Assembly: GCF_000411255.1 (NCBI RefSeq)
Contig: NZ_KE150413.1
Span: 2,828,580 to 2,892,579 of the forward strand
Source: Paenibacillus sp. HGH0039
Lineage (GTDB): Bacteria; Bacillota; Bacilli; Paenibacillales; NBRC-103111
Direction: 5' to 3'
Length of the DNA stretch: 64,000 nucleotides
The notes under the pieces are model-generated. The model saw nothing but the letters and a program-made list of their open reading frames with translations, was not told where the DNA came from and searched no databases. Position numbers and translations under genes: made by a program. Numbering within the stretch: the first letter of the stretch is position 1; every line of letters starts with the position of its first letter. Below are positions 37,542 through 45,815 of the stretch, in pieces.

Positions 37542-37817
37542 TCATTTGCCTCTTTTATATGCATTAGCCAATTGGACTAAATACCAGACAGCCACACCCA
37601 CAAGGGCAGTGAACACAAGATTTATGCAGCCGAACACGATCAGCGACTTCGCTTTGCCGGGGCCGATCCGGAAAGCGGCCGCGAGCTGGAAGACGGCGGG
37701 TAGTAGAAACGCCAGCCAAGAGACGGTTATAAGCTTTTCTGTTTTGAAGCTCCACCATACCGCCGAACATGATGCAACGAGCAGTACCCAGGTACAGATA
37801 AACTTTAACGCCAACAT
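37542..37817 (-). CDS. Small membrane protein, three predicted TM segments
   Basis: 91 residues; GGAGG lies 13 nt before the ATG. Hydrophobic segments at about 3-22, 30-50 and 58-82, ending in a basic tail AYKRGK. No motif recognised. It lies within the SUKH/LRR group on the same strand and could be part of that unit or independent. Confidence 0.65.
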   Translation of the reverse strand: MLALKFICTWVLLVASCSAVWWSFKTEKLITVSWLAFLLPAVFQLAAAFRIGPGKAKSLIVFGCINLVFTALVGVAVWYLVQLANAYKRGK

Positions 37818-37945
37818 TATTTCGGCATTCCTCCGTTTTCCTTAATTATACATAAGTTCAAGTCAACAGGTCTTCTGCCGCACGATAGTCCGATTTTATT
37901 GACGGCTAACCCCATGGCTACAATCAAGTTTTCGCAATATGCCTG

Positions 37946-37971
37946 AAGGCCGTCGAATGAATCGGCGGCCT
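37946..37971. terminator. Hairpin, family A
   Basis: AGGCCGTCGA/TCGGCGGCCT stem with one mismatch and a wobble pair. The same element, 21 of 25 bases alike, ends the window at 63976-64000. Sits between the LRR-like gene (38089) and the small membrane gene. Confidence 0.5.
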
Positions 37972-38088
37972 GGTTGTGTGATTAACTATCGATAAATGTA
38001 ACAAAAAGCTTTATTCACCATCGTACATTTTTTATGGAGCGGTAGAGGGATTCTGGAGAAACGAAGTGGCCGCCAAGAATACTCCCTT

Positions 38089-39099
38089 TTATTGAAAACC
38101 CAATTTTAATAAAGATTGTTGTATTTCCTGGTCTGCTTTACTTTTGAAAGTTGCAAACTCTACTGAAGATAAAGAACTTGGAAGTTTCTGATTGATAAAG
38201 GAATCAAAATCGATTGCCGTTTTGAAAATGCGAAGCTTGTGCAGCAAAGGCAGTTGCTCCATTCCCATCAAACGAGTCAAGCCTTTACAATTCCTGATAG
38301 ATAGCTCCTCCAGTGCCTTCATTTCCTGGTCAAAGCTGATTTCTTGCAGCTTGATTTGATCCTCAATAACAAGTCTCTTCAGCGCTTGAAAGGCCGTAAT
38401 ATTGGTCAGGTCATGAAAGCCGCGCACTCTACTGATCTCCAGGTTCTCGATTGTATTCTCTTCAATTTCCTGAATATGCTCTCGGCCTCCAAGCAAAATG
38501 CGAAGGTGCTTCAGCTTCCTCAGCCGGTTAATAAAATGTAACGGCAGTTTGCTGATCGAATGCAGCGCGAGATAATTCAAGTCCTCCAGATAACCTATAG
38601 CATCAAGGTTTTTAACCTTGCCCCCTACATGCAGCTCTTCCAGATAAGAGAACTCTTTAAAATAGTGCAGGTTGAGGACCTTTTTATCCGAGATAACGTT
38701 TAAAATTTTTAGAGAGCGCAGCGTATCAATCCCCAGAATTTCCGAATTCTCCAGCTCGTATATGCCTAAGCTCAAACTGGACAGGTTATCCAGCTTGGCC
38801 AATGCTTCGGTATTATGTGCCTGGACGAGACTATTGAGCTGCAGCATTTTGACATGGGGAACCCGCAAGAGAGTATGACAATCAAAAGACAGGGAATAGT
38901 GGGCGTAGAAGCGGACTCCGAAATCCTCATCCCAGCGCGCGCAAAGCTCATCCACTTCTTCCAATATGGAGCCATAAAACTCCGGGTGAGAGAACTGGAC
39001 AATGACTTGGTTGCCTCCGCGCAAGTCCTGCTCGATCTGAGCCTGGTCCAGCGCAACAGGATTATTGATCAGAATCCTTCTTTTCCATATTTTGCGCAT
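38089..39099 (-). CDS. Leucine-rich-repeat protein, LRR_4-like
   Basis: 336 residues; AGGAGG lies 8 nt before ATG 39099. Residues about 85-310 are a run of leucine-rich repeats of about 22 residues: LAKLDNLSSLSLGIYEL, IDTLRSLKILNVISD, YLEDLNYLALHSISKLP, INRLRKLKHLRILLGG, FQALKRLVIEDQIKL, MKALEELSIRNCKGLTRLMG. No signal peptide or anchor, so cytoplasmic. Probably a protein-binding scaffold; position in the immunity-like array suggests it may bind a toxin, which is inference. Confidence 0.85.
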   Translation of the reverse strand: MRKIWKRRILINNPVALDQAQIEQDLRGGNQVIVQFSHPEFYGSILEEVDELCARWDEDFGVRFYAHYSLSFDCHTLLRVPHVKMLQLNSLVQAHNTEALAKLDNLSSLSLGIYELENSEILGIDTLRSLKILNVISDKKVLNLHYFKEFSYLEELHVGGKVKNLDAIGYLEDLNYLALHSISKLPLHFINRLRKLKHLRILLGGREHIQEIEENTIENLEISRVRGFHDLTNITAFQALKRLVIEDQIKLQEISFDQEMKALEELSIRNCKGLTRLMGMEQLPLLHKLRIFKTAIDFDSFINQKLPSSLSSVEFATFKSKADQEIQQSLLKLGFQ

Positions 39100-39221
39100 T
39101 CGTAAATCCTCCTAGTTGCCTAGATCACAAGTCCGTATTTACTGAAAATCCACGATTCGCTCAAGTCGTGAATCGCATCATAGGTTATACGCACAGAAGG
39201 CTTTTGCTCCTTCACAGCCTT

Positions 39222-39794
39222 TCAAAATTCATATTTCTCAAATCGTTCTCTGAGAGTTTCTTCGTGCGGTATCCATTCCGAATCACTCCATAAAGACATT
39301 CTTACGAGTTCCGACAGCTTATCTACGGCTTGTGCCGGACTTGTAATGCTAATGAAGCCGTCAAAATCCTCATTACGGATATCCAACGCTTTCCGCAGGT
39401 AGTCGTCATTAAGACGCTCTTCTTTGAGTTGTTCATATTCATCCCTCGTCCACTGTTCACAAAAGATTCTTTCGCCCCCAATGTCTCCATTCTCGAAAAA
39501 CGACAACTCGAATATTTCCTCATTCATATATGCGGCGGTCATCACTGGCCCCTCGATAAGCCGGGACAACGTTTTGCCGACCTCCTTCACCGTACCCCAT
39601 ACAAAATAGTCGTGGAGCACGCTGACCCAGTTCTCGTTGCTTTTGCTTACGTACATGACATCTTTGATCTCTTGAGCCTCATTATTTGGCTTGCCTAATA
39701 CGTTGCCATGCGCTTCGCTTAGCTCTCTTAATGCTTCGACAGTCTTCTCCAGGTTTTTCGACTTGATATGCAAATTTGCGAATGATCTTCCCAC
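39222..39794 (-). CDS. Conserved-looking protein of unknown function
   Basis: 190 residues from GTG 39794 (GGGGG 7 nt upstream). The frame extends to a GTG at 39815, which has no site. Begins GRSFANLHIKSKNLEKTVEAL, a pattern I associate with uncharacterised Bacillota proteins found near toxin/immunity loci. Rich in acidic and aromatic residues, no membrane segment, no catalytic motif seen. First gene of the minus-strand group running to 34786. Confidence 0.75.
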   Translation of the reverse strand: MGRSFANLHIKSKNLEKTVEALRELSEAHGNVLGKPNNEAQEIKDVMYVSKSNENWVSVLHDYFVWGTVKEVGKTLSRLIEGPVMTAAYMNEEIFELSFFENGDIGGERIFCEQWTRDEYEQLKEERLNDDYLRKALDIRNEDFDGFISITSPAQAVDKLSELVRMSLWSDSEWIPHEETLRERFEKYEF

Positions 39795-40024
39795 GAGATG
39801 GCCCCCTCTAATCACTTTCTTACTCAGCCTGATTCTTGTTTATAACCGATAGATTGGTTCTATGTTTGTCTCTTATTTCCATTATAGTGTTTGTTTGTCC
39901 TGAGTCTACCTACATTTCACCTGAGTTTTGGAAATGACCTCTGCAAGGGAAGAGATATAGCCATGTACGTCCAACACAATCTCCAGCTCCTTCCCTGCGC
40001 GCTTCGCTCCCTCATTAAAATAAA

Positions 40025-40068
40025 AGAGGGTGTCCCTCCGTCATTTTATGACTTTTGGGACACCCTCT
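40025..40068. terminator. Strong hairpin
   Basis: Perfect 12 bp stem AGAGGGTGTCCC/GGGACACCCTCT with a 20-base loop. It lies downstream of the TetR gene on the minus strand; no long T-run follows on either strand. Confidence 0.6.
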
Positions 40069-40121
40069 GTCGAACTATTCCACATCCCTACAACACTCTC
40101 CAACTTTCCACAACAAAATTT

Positions 40122-40168
40122 TTCGCCGTCACTTATGATACGGTTCACCGCGCTATCTGTAACGGCAA
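40122..40168. repeat. Dispersed palindromic repeat, copy 1
   Basis: Begins TTCGCCGTCACTTATGATAC and ends GTAACGGCAAG, with ends that can pair. Related copies at 45816-45860 and 63831-63875, partial copy at 58813-58846. Confidence 0.6.
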
Positions 40169-40239
40169 GTTTTAGGACCACCCTTTGCGGAATGGCCCTT
40201 TCTTTGATCTCATTGAAAACGCATAAGCGTTTGTACATC

Positions 40240-40920
40240 CTACTTCTCCTGCTCCTTTATCACCTGCTCAATCCCCAGCAGAATCAGCTTCAATCCGAAC
40301 TCAAACGCTCCGTCGGTCCCCATCAGCTCGAACAGCCCGTTCGTGAACATCCTCCGGAACAGTCCCGCTTCGCTCTCGCTCATGGAGTCCAGAAGGCGAA
40401 TCATCTCCTCACCCGGAAGTGCTCCCTGGTCCTTAAGGATAGCGGAGACATTGCGCTCATGCTGATAATCGTCCAGGACGAAGTAGTAGACATAGTTTAC
40501 AAGGGTGAGAACTACTTGCATCTTCTGCTCATGGTCAAGCGGCGTTGATTCCACACAGAGCAGCATACGGTTGGTGAACCGGATGATATCCGGTTCGTGG
40601 GGCAGCGTCATCATCATGAGCTGTGTGGAGCAAGGATACCGGCTGAGTACACTCCGTACCGTTACCGCAAGTCCCGTCAGCTGCTCCTTCCAATCCCCCT
40701 CGGAACGGAACTCCTCCAGGATTATTTTCGATACCTGGTTGGCCAGACGCTGGTAAAGATCCTGCTTGCTCTTGAAGTACCAGTACAGAGAGGGAGCCTG
40801 AATCCCCAGCCGGTCGGCCAATCGTCTCATGCTGAATTTCTCGATGCCACCTTCCCCTAGAAGTTCCCAGGAGGTTTCCAAAATTTTATCCTCCGAAATC
40901 TGAGGCTGCTGCTTTTTCAT
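40240..40920 (-). CDS. TetR family regulator with TetR_C domain
   Basis: 226 residues; AAAAGGGCGG lies before ATG 40920. DNA-binding part: DKILETSWELLGEGGIEKFSMRRLADRLGIQAPSLYWYFKSKQDLYQRLA. The LYWYFKSKQ and the long C-terminal domain (FTNRMLLCVESTPLD, LVNYVYYFVLDDYQHE) resemble TetR(B)-type tetracycline repressors. Divergent from the MATE gene; three copies of CTAACASTGTWAG lie between and are its likely binding sites, one touching its own leader. Confidence 0.93.
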   Translation of the reverse strand: MKKQQPQISEDKILETSWELLGEGGIEKFSMRRLADRLGIQAPSLYWYFKSKQDLYQRLANQVSKIILEEFRSEGDWKEQLTGLAVTVRSVLSRYPCSTQLMMMTLPHEPDIIRFTNRMLLCVESTPLDHEQKMQVVLTLVNYVYYFVLDDYQHERNVSAILKDQGALPGEEMIRLLDSMSESEAGLFRRMFTNGLFELMGTDGAFEFGLKLILLGIEQVIKEQEK

Positions 40921-40938
40921 CGATATCCGCCCTTTTAT

Positions 40939-41020
40939 CTAACAGTGTAAGTTTATACTTTACAGGTTCATAGCTTCATGATATCATCTAACACTGTAAG
41001 GCACAACCTAACACTGTTAG
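40939..41020. promoter_or_regulatory. Three TetR operator copies
   Basis: CTAACAGTGTAAG (40939-40951), CTAACACTGTAAG (40988-41000) and the perfect palindrome CTAACACTGTTAG (41008-41020). Start-to-start spacings are 49 and 20 bp. The first lies just before tetR, the last two just before the MATE gene. Confidence 0.8.
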
Positions 41021-41049
41021 AGTAAGGTCCAAAATAAATGAGGAAAGTA

Positions 41050-42411
41050 GTGACCCGCATGGATGCAGAAAACCTTCATTACTTTGAAAAAGCGCCAATC
41101 GCAAAAGCCGTAGCTCACTTCGCTGTACCGATGATGCTAGGCACGTCAATGAGTGTCATCTATTCCATCTTGAATGCCTATTTCCTTGGTACACTGGGCA
41201 ATACGGCCATGTTAACCGCACTCGCACTAACCTTGCCGTTATTCGCGGCCATTATGGCGCTGGGCAACTTGATTGGCATGGGCAGCGGCACATTCATCTC
41301 CCGTTTGCTGGGAGAGAAAAAAGTTGAGGATGTAAAGCATGTGTCTTCATTCGCCTTTTACAGCAGCTTGGTTCTCGGTGTTATCGTGATGGCCGTCGGC
41401 CTCCCGTTGATCGATCCGATCGTTCATGGCCTGGGGGCAACGCCTGATTCCTTCGGATTCACGAAGGACTATGTCACGATTATGCTTATGGGTTCACCAT
41501 TCGTCGTATTATTTTTCACGCTGGAGAATATCGTGCGCTCGGAGGGGGCAGCCATCACATCGATGATCGGTATGATTCTTAGTGTTGTCGTAAATATTAT
41601 TCTCGATGCGTTAGTCATCTTCGTGTTCCATTGGGACGTGATCGGCGTTGCGTCTGCTACGGTTATTTCTAACTTGGTTGCGAGTGCATTCTACGCCTTC
41701 CATATGAAAGATAAGAGCCCATTCTTAACCGTCTCCGTAAAATGGTTCAAGGTTACCAAGGACATTTTGAGCAATGTGATTAAAATCGGAGTTCCCGTCT
41801 TTATCATGAGTATCTTTTTGGGTGCCATGTCGCTTATCTTTAACCATTTCCTTGTCGAATATGGGGATCAGTCCGTAGCGGCTTACGGAATTTCATCCCG
41901 TTTATTGCAATTCCCGGAGTTTATTCTGATGGGCTTATGCGAGGGTGTCGTGCCGCTCATTGCCTTCTCTTTTACAGCGAATAAATTACGCATGAAGCAT
42001 ACGATTGGATTTACGATCAAAGTGATTGTGGCGTTAGCCGTCCTGTTCGGCATCATCGTCTATTTGATTTCCGGCCACTTGATCGGTTTATTTACGAATG
42101 ACCCGCAATTAATCGAAATGGGCAGCTACATTCTGCATGTGACGTTCTTATCCTTGTTCATTACGGGAATGACCACATTGTTTACGGGAATCTTCCAAGC
42201 AACAGCGCAAGGAACCGCCGCGTTTATTATGTCAGTAATTCAAGGAATTACTCTCATTCCAGTGCTCTATATCGCCAATCGTATGAACGGCTTCCATGGG
42301 GTGGTCTGGTCGCTCGTTATTGCGGATGCCGTCGCGTTCCTTGTCGGTGCCATCATGCTGTATGCTTTGCGGAACAAATTGAAGCCGGATTTGGATCATT
42401 TAGTACAGTAG
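41050..42411 (+). CDS. MATE family efflux transporter
   Basis: 453 residues from GTG 41050, the only candidate with a well-spaced site (GAGG 6 nt upstream). ATG 41038 and ATG 41059 are alternatives; relatives begin near MDAENLHYFEKAPIAKAV. Twelve hydrophobic segments. MATE features: MMLGTSMSVIYSILNAYFLGTLGNTAMLTALALTLPLF and GSGTFISRLLGEKK, with a second half repeating the fold. It exports cationic drugs or metabolites using a sodium or proton gradient. Repressed by the divergent TetR, judging from operator copies at its promoter. Confidence 0.93.
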   Translation: MTRMDAENLHYFEKAPIAKAVAHFAVPMMLGTSMSVIYSILNAYFLGTLGNTAMLTALALTLPLFAAIMALGNLIGMGSGTFISRLLGEKKVEDVKHVSSFAFYSSLVLGVIVMAVGLPLIDPIVHGLGATPDSFGFTKDYVTIMLMGSPFVVLFFTLENIVRSEGAAITSMIGMILSVVVNIILDALVIFVFHWDVIGVASATVISNLVASAFYAFHMKDKSPFLTVSVKWFKVTKDILSNVIKIGVPVFIMSIFLGAMSLIFNHFLVEYGDQSVAAYGISSRLLQFPEFILMGLCEGVVPLIAFSFTANKLRMKHTIGFTIKVIVALAVLFGIIVYLISGHLIGLFTNDPQLIEMGSYILHVTFLSLFITGMTTLFTGIFQATAQGTAAFIMSVIQGITLIPVLYIANRMNGFHGVVWSLVIADAVAFLVGAIMLYALRNKLKPDLDHLVQ

Positions 42412-42430
42412 AAACATACAACCGCAAGAA

Positions 42431-42464
42431 GGCAGGATAAGGGCACTCCCCGATCCTGCCCTTC
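42431..42464 (+). terminator. Terminator after MATE gene
   Basis: 8 bp stem GGCAGGAT/ATCCTGCC with a 14-base loop followed by CTTCCT; between convergent MATE and tetR genes. Confidence 0.6.
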
Positions 42465-42488
42465 CTAGCGATCAGGACTGCTTCGGCT

Positions 42489-43082
42489 TTATAGGTACGC
42501 CCGGATCGAAGCGGTCAAATCGCTAACCACACTTCCGATTTGTTCCGGTGTCAGATGAAAATCGTTCAGAGTCCATTCGATCAGCATCATATGCACGATG
42601 GAGGATAGCGATTTGCCGGCGTACAGCCCATGGAAATGAAGCGCTCCCTCCCCGTTTCCGCCCGGCTCATTTCTTCTGCTCGCGAGCAGCTCGTCGAAGT
42701 AGTCACAAATGCTTTTATAGATGAGCTGCCTGATCTTGCGGTCTTTGGTCAAGATACTATGGATTAAGGCGGCAGGAGCATTGCGTTTCCAATTGCGAAA
42801 CAGCAGGACGAACATCTCTTCGTCGAACGAGGTCTTCATCCCGACGCCCAAATCGTGCCACATCCCTTTCATAAATCCGTCCAAATAGGTTAGCAGAATG
42901 ACGTCCTTGTCTTGAAAATTTCGATAAACGGTTTGCCGTGCAAGCCCGGCCCTATCCGCGATCTCGGTTATCGATATGTGGGAGTACTCTTTTTTTTCCA
43001 TAAGTTGAAACAAAGCCGTTTGAATCCATTCCTGCGATCGTAGAGCAAGCTTGCCTGACTGCGCGTTCAACGTGTGACACAT
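42489..43082 (-). CDS. TetR/AcrR family regulator
   Basis: 197 residues from ATG 43082. Helix-turn-helix: SQEWIQTALFQLMEKKEYSHISITEIADRAGLARQTVYRNFQDKDVILLTYLDGF; the C-terminal half fits the TetR_C_7-type domain (WKRNAPAALIHSILTKDRKIRQLIYK). The first codons (MCHTLN) lie inside a 25-base sequence that recurs, 23 of 25 identical, at 43201-43225; both copies contain a GACAC/GTGTC pair, so the regulator's start overlaps one of its likely operators. No clear ribosome site precedes the ATG. Target gene unknown; the siderophore-binding gene at 43425 is the nearest. Confidence 0.88.
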   Translation of the reverse strand: MCHTLNAQSGKLALRSQEWIQTALFQLMEKKEYSHISITEIADRAGLARQTVYRNFQDKDVILLTYLDGFMKGMWHDLGVGMKTSFDEEMFVLLFRNWKRNAPAALIHSILTKDRKIRQLIYKSICDYFDELLASRRNEPGGNGEGALHFHGLYAGKSLSSIVHMMLIEWTLNDFHLTPEQIGSVVSDLTASIRAYL

Positions 43083-43095
43083 CCTCTTATCGTGT
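43065..43095. promoter_or_regulatory. Putative TetR operator overlapping its start codon
   Basis: GTTCAACGTGTGACACATCC and following CTCTTATCGTGT; GACAC-N11-GTGT pairing. Second copy at 43201-43231. Confidence 0.55.
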
Positions 43096-43200
43096 AAATT
43101 TCGATCTTATTCACTCAACCGGCGCTGCATGAAAAGCATTATCGTAACCGATACAACTATACCATAGGTTACACCTGGCCATCCGCGAAGTTAGGTAAAC

Positions 43201-43231
43201 GTTCAAAGTGTGACACATTCTCTTAAGTGTC
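43201..43231. promoter_or_regulatory. Putative TetR operator, second copy
   Basis: Repeats the 43065 site with two changes in 25 bases and contains a perfect GACAC-N10-GTGTC inverted repeat (43212-43231). Confidence 0.6.
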
Positions 43232-43306
43232 TATTTTTACTCTCATTTCCTCGACAAGCATTGCATCCCAAAAGATTTTATATTAAGGTAGACAAGGATC
43301 AGACGT

Positions 43307-43320
43307 GTTACAGCTGTAAC
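43307..43320. promoter_or_regulatory. Palindrome upstream of siderophore-binding gene
   Basis: Perfect GTTACAGCTGTAAC. Its GTTAC/GTAAC arms match those of the repeat at 17855-17872 and of GTAACC-N17-GGTTAC at 43144-43172. Candidate regulator site of unknown partner. Confidence 0.5.
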
Positions 43321-43382
43321 GTTTCTGTTTTCATGGTAAGACGCATCATTCAAATCAAGGGAGTCGTCTGTAAACTTCTATT

Positions 43383-43401
43383 GAGAATGATAATCATTTT
43401 T
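43383..43401. promoter_or_regulatory. Fur box
   Basis: GAGAATGATAATCATTTTT matches 15 of 19 positions of the classical Fur consensus. It lies 24 bases before the siderophore-binding protein start. Confidence 0.75.
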
Positions 43402-43424
43402 AGAAACCGAAAGGGGTATTACTG

Positions 43425-44393
43425 TTGGGAAAATCAAAAAAATGGATGGCGTTGTCTCTCCTCCTCCTCATATCCTTACTTGTCGCAGCCTGCGCCAAAC
43501 CGAACGCATCCCAGCCGCAGGAAGAGAAGAACAGTGGAGCTCCGGTCCGCACGATTAAACATGCGATGGGCGACACGCCCATTACAGGAACTCCGCAGCG
43601 CGTCGTCGTGTTGACGAACCAAGGCACCGAATCTTTACTGGAACTTGGCATTAAACCGGTCGCTGCGGTAAAGTCTTGGATTGGCGAGCCCTGGTTTGAT
43701 CATATCAAAGATAAGATGGACGGCGTAAAAGTTATCGGCGACGAGACGCAGCCCAATCTAGAGCTTATTGCCAGCCTGAAACCGGATATTATTTTAGGAA
43801 CCAAGGTCCGCCACGAAAAAATATATCCGCAGCTTTCCGCTATCGCACCCACCGTCTTTACGGAAAATCTCGGCGATAGCATGATTGAAAACTTCGAGCT
43901 GTATGCGAAGGCGCTAAACAAAGAAGCCGAAGGAAAAGCGGCTCTCGATAGCTACAACAAGGCCATTGAGCAAACGAAGGCGGCCCTGGGCGATAAAACG
44001 AAAATGCGTGTTTCGCTGGCCCGATTCCAGCCCGGAAAAGTACGCGTTTACTACAAAAACAATTTTGCCGGCGTCGTCCTTGAGCAGCTGGGTTTTGCCC
44101 GCCCGGAGGCTCAAAACAAAGATAAGTTCACCGACGATCTTACGACGGAACAAATGAACGTGCTTGATGGCGATGTGTTCTTCTACTTTACTTCCGACCG
44201 CAACGGTGAAACCGATGCCTCCAAAACGGCGGACGAATGGCTGAAAAGCCCTCTCGGACAAAATCTGAACGTTGTAAAAAAACAACGGACTTTCAATGTC
44301 GATGAAGCGGTGTGGAATACATCGGGAGGCATCATCGCAGCCAAGCTGCTGGTTGAGGACATTAAAGTCCGTTTCGAGAAGCTGAGCTTGTAG
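43425..44393 (+). CDS. Iron-siderophore ABC transporter substrate-binding lipoprotein
   Basis: 322 residues from a TTG start (GGGG 8 nt upstream). Lipoprotein signal peptide with lipobox LVAAC, Cys near residue 23, so it is anchored outside the membrane. The rest is a type III periplasmic-binding fold of the FhuD/FecB/YfiY group: VRTIKHAMGDTPITGTPQRVVVLTNQGTESLLELGIKPVAAV and DIILGTKVRHEKIYPQLSAIAPTVF. It should bind a ferric siderophore and pass it to a permease. No permease or ATPase gene is adjacent, so it must borrow one encoded elsewhere. A Fur box at the promoter predicts iron repression. Confidence 0.94.
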   Translation: MGKSKKWMALSLLLLISLLVAACAKPNASQPQEEKNSGAPVRTIKHAMGDTPITGTPQRVVVLTNQGTESLLELGIKPVAAVKSWIGEPWFDHIKDKMDGVKVIGDETQPNLELIASLKPDIILGTKVRHEKIYPQLSAIAPTVFTENLGDSMIENFELYAKALNKEAEGKAALDSYNKAIEQTKAALGDKTKMRVSLARFQPGKVRVYYKNNFAGVVLEQLGFARPEAQNKDKFTDDLTTEQMNVLDGDVFFYFTSDRNGETDASKTADEWLKSPLGQNLNVVKKQRTFNVDEAVWNTSGGIIAAKLLVEDIKVRFEKLSL

Positions 44394-44467
44394 GCGTCCC
44401 GGTGAGCGCAAGCTTCGGCTCATTCCTCTCCCCTTTCGAATTGGGAATGAAATCGTGAAAACTAAAA

Positions 44468-44508
44468 AAACAGCTCGTTCCTCATCCGAGGGCGGGCTGC
44501 TTTTGCTT
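44468..44508 (+). terminator. Terminator after the binding-protein gene
   Basis: Stem CAGCTCG/CGGGCTG with one wobble pair, loop about 15, then CTTTTGCTTT; preceded by a run of A. Confidence 0.65.
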
Positions 44509-44609
44509 TAAGTGTCTACTGTATTGGGTACAGTTTGTCGTGCCGTTCCGCTTTTATTATTTTTACAGCTAGCTGATTCAGCACGCAGTCCTGCGAAGCT
44601 TTTGCATAA

Positions 44610-44648
44610 AAAAACAATGCAGATACAACGGATGTCGTATCTGCATTG
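44610..44648 (-). terminator. Strong terminator of the secreted-protein gene
   Basis: Perfect 12 bp stem CAATGCAGATAC/GTATCTGCATTG with a 10-base loop, followed on the minus strand by a run of seven T. Confidence 0.9.
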
Positions 44649-44684
44649 CAAAATCGTATCGCTTTTATCGTACCTCTTTTTTTA

Positions 44685-45173
44685 TTACCACGGAGTGTCA
44701 GAACTTTTAAGAACAACTTCTCCTTTTGGAAGACCTGATCCACCGTAAATAGTCACTGTATAATCGCCTGCGGGAACAGATGGATTATTATTATTATTTA
44801 TAACTTCTACTGCTGGTTTACCGTTTTCAACGGTTTGATTAAAAATAACCTTATTCGAAGTGCCGTTGTACTTTACTTCGACTCTAAAAGATGCTGTTCC
44901 TGTATTTTTTGCATACAGTTTAACATTTCCATATCCACTTTTCACATTAAAACTGTTAACTGGGTCCACTACGTTACCTTTTAAATCCCAAGTTAGTGTA
45001 TTCCCGATTGCATGAGGAGTAATCCCTATGGATTTTAAATTGTCATTTGCCGAAACAGCACTAGAATCTCCAGTAATAAATGCGGTAGTAGCGCTTGCAG
45101 GTGCAACGGAAATTAATAAAGCAGAAGAAAGGATAGTTGCGGAAGTCACTAATTTTGAAAAAGTTTTTTTCAT
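44685..45173 (-). CDS. Secreted protein of unknown function
   Basis: 162 residues from ATG 45173 (GGAG 9 nt upstream); the frame opens earlier without a site. Signal peptide of about 28 residues (KKTFSKLVTSATILSSALLISVAPASA). The mature protein is Asn/Gly/Ser/Thr-rich with short beta-strand stretches: KLYAKNTGTASFRVEVKYNGT and AGDYTVTIYGGSGLPKGEVVLKS, suggesting a small extracellular beta-sandwich. No anchor or catalytic motif. It has its own promoter (45321-45349), a leader of about 140 bases and its own strong terminator, so it is a single-gene unit. Confidence 0.8.
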   Translation of the reverse strand: MKKTFSKLVTSATILSSALLISVAPASATTAFITGDSSAVSANDNLKSIGITPHAIGNTLTWDLKGNVVDPVNSFNVKSGYGNVKLYAKNTGTASFRVEVKYNGTSNKVIFNQTVENGKPAVEVINNNNNPSVPAGDYTVTIYGGSGLPKGEVVLKSSDTPW

Positions 45174-45320
45174 TCTGTAACACTCCTTTTTTAGGGATCC
45201 ATAATGAATTTCATAAGTTACCACAACTTTACTACTCCAATACCTGAATTAAATTTTGATGCAACAACCGTATCCTCATCACCACCATTTATTTCATAAT
45301 TTACTAAATATTACAATTTG

Positions 45321-45349
45321 ATTATACAATAACAATTTTTCGATTTCAA
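45321..45349 (-). promoter_or_regulatory. Sigma-A promoter of the secreted-protein gene
   Basis: On the minus strand: TTGAAA (45349-45344), 17 bp spacer, TATAAT (45326-45321). Confidence 0.8.
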
Positions 45350-45509
45350 GAACAGCTATGTATCCTGTCATCTAATTACCCTAAAAAGGTCGTCACATTA
45401 CCATTCAAGGTAATGATTTACACAAAAACCAATCTCATTTTGCGTTTAACGATCTAAGCTCTTGTTTTCTCCATTTTTGAGTTACGTTTTTGTCGCTTTT
45501 AAAAGTTTT

Positions 45510-45543
45510 AAGGCCATCCCTTTGCGGGATGGCCTTTCTTTTT
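45510..45543 (+). terminator. Orphan terminator
   Basis: Perfect 11 bp stem AAGGCCATCCC/GGGATGGCCTT with a 5-base loop followed by TCTTTTT. There is no intact gene upstream on the plus strand, so it may be left from a deleted gene or end a small RNA. Confidence 0.8.
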
Positions 45544-45815
45544 GATGCACACCTCAATAGATTGAAATGTCCGTTCCATAAAGGTGAAAACGGAGGCGTT
45601 TTGCAATAGACTGGGAAGAATAATTATCCCACGATGTACTATATAAAGGGATCCTTCCAGACTATGATTGTACAAAGATTTGCCTCCTCTGTTATTTGTC
45701 CTTCACCTTTTCCCTGTACAATTTAATTATCATCAAAGATCACTCGCTCTCACCATAATCTGTTATCTTTCCAAAACAGTTTAATCGGTCCTTTTTTACA
45801 TTTCAACCCAAAAAC

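Larger units (their letters stand above)
39795..40239. other. Intergenic region with a terminator and a dispersed repeat
   Basis: No gene supported. It contains the terminator at 40025-40068 and one copy of the dispersed palindromic repeat at 40122-40168. Confidence 0.6.
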
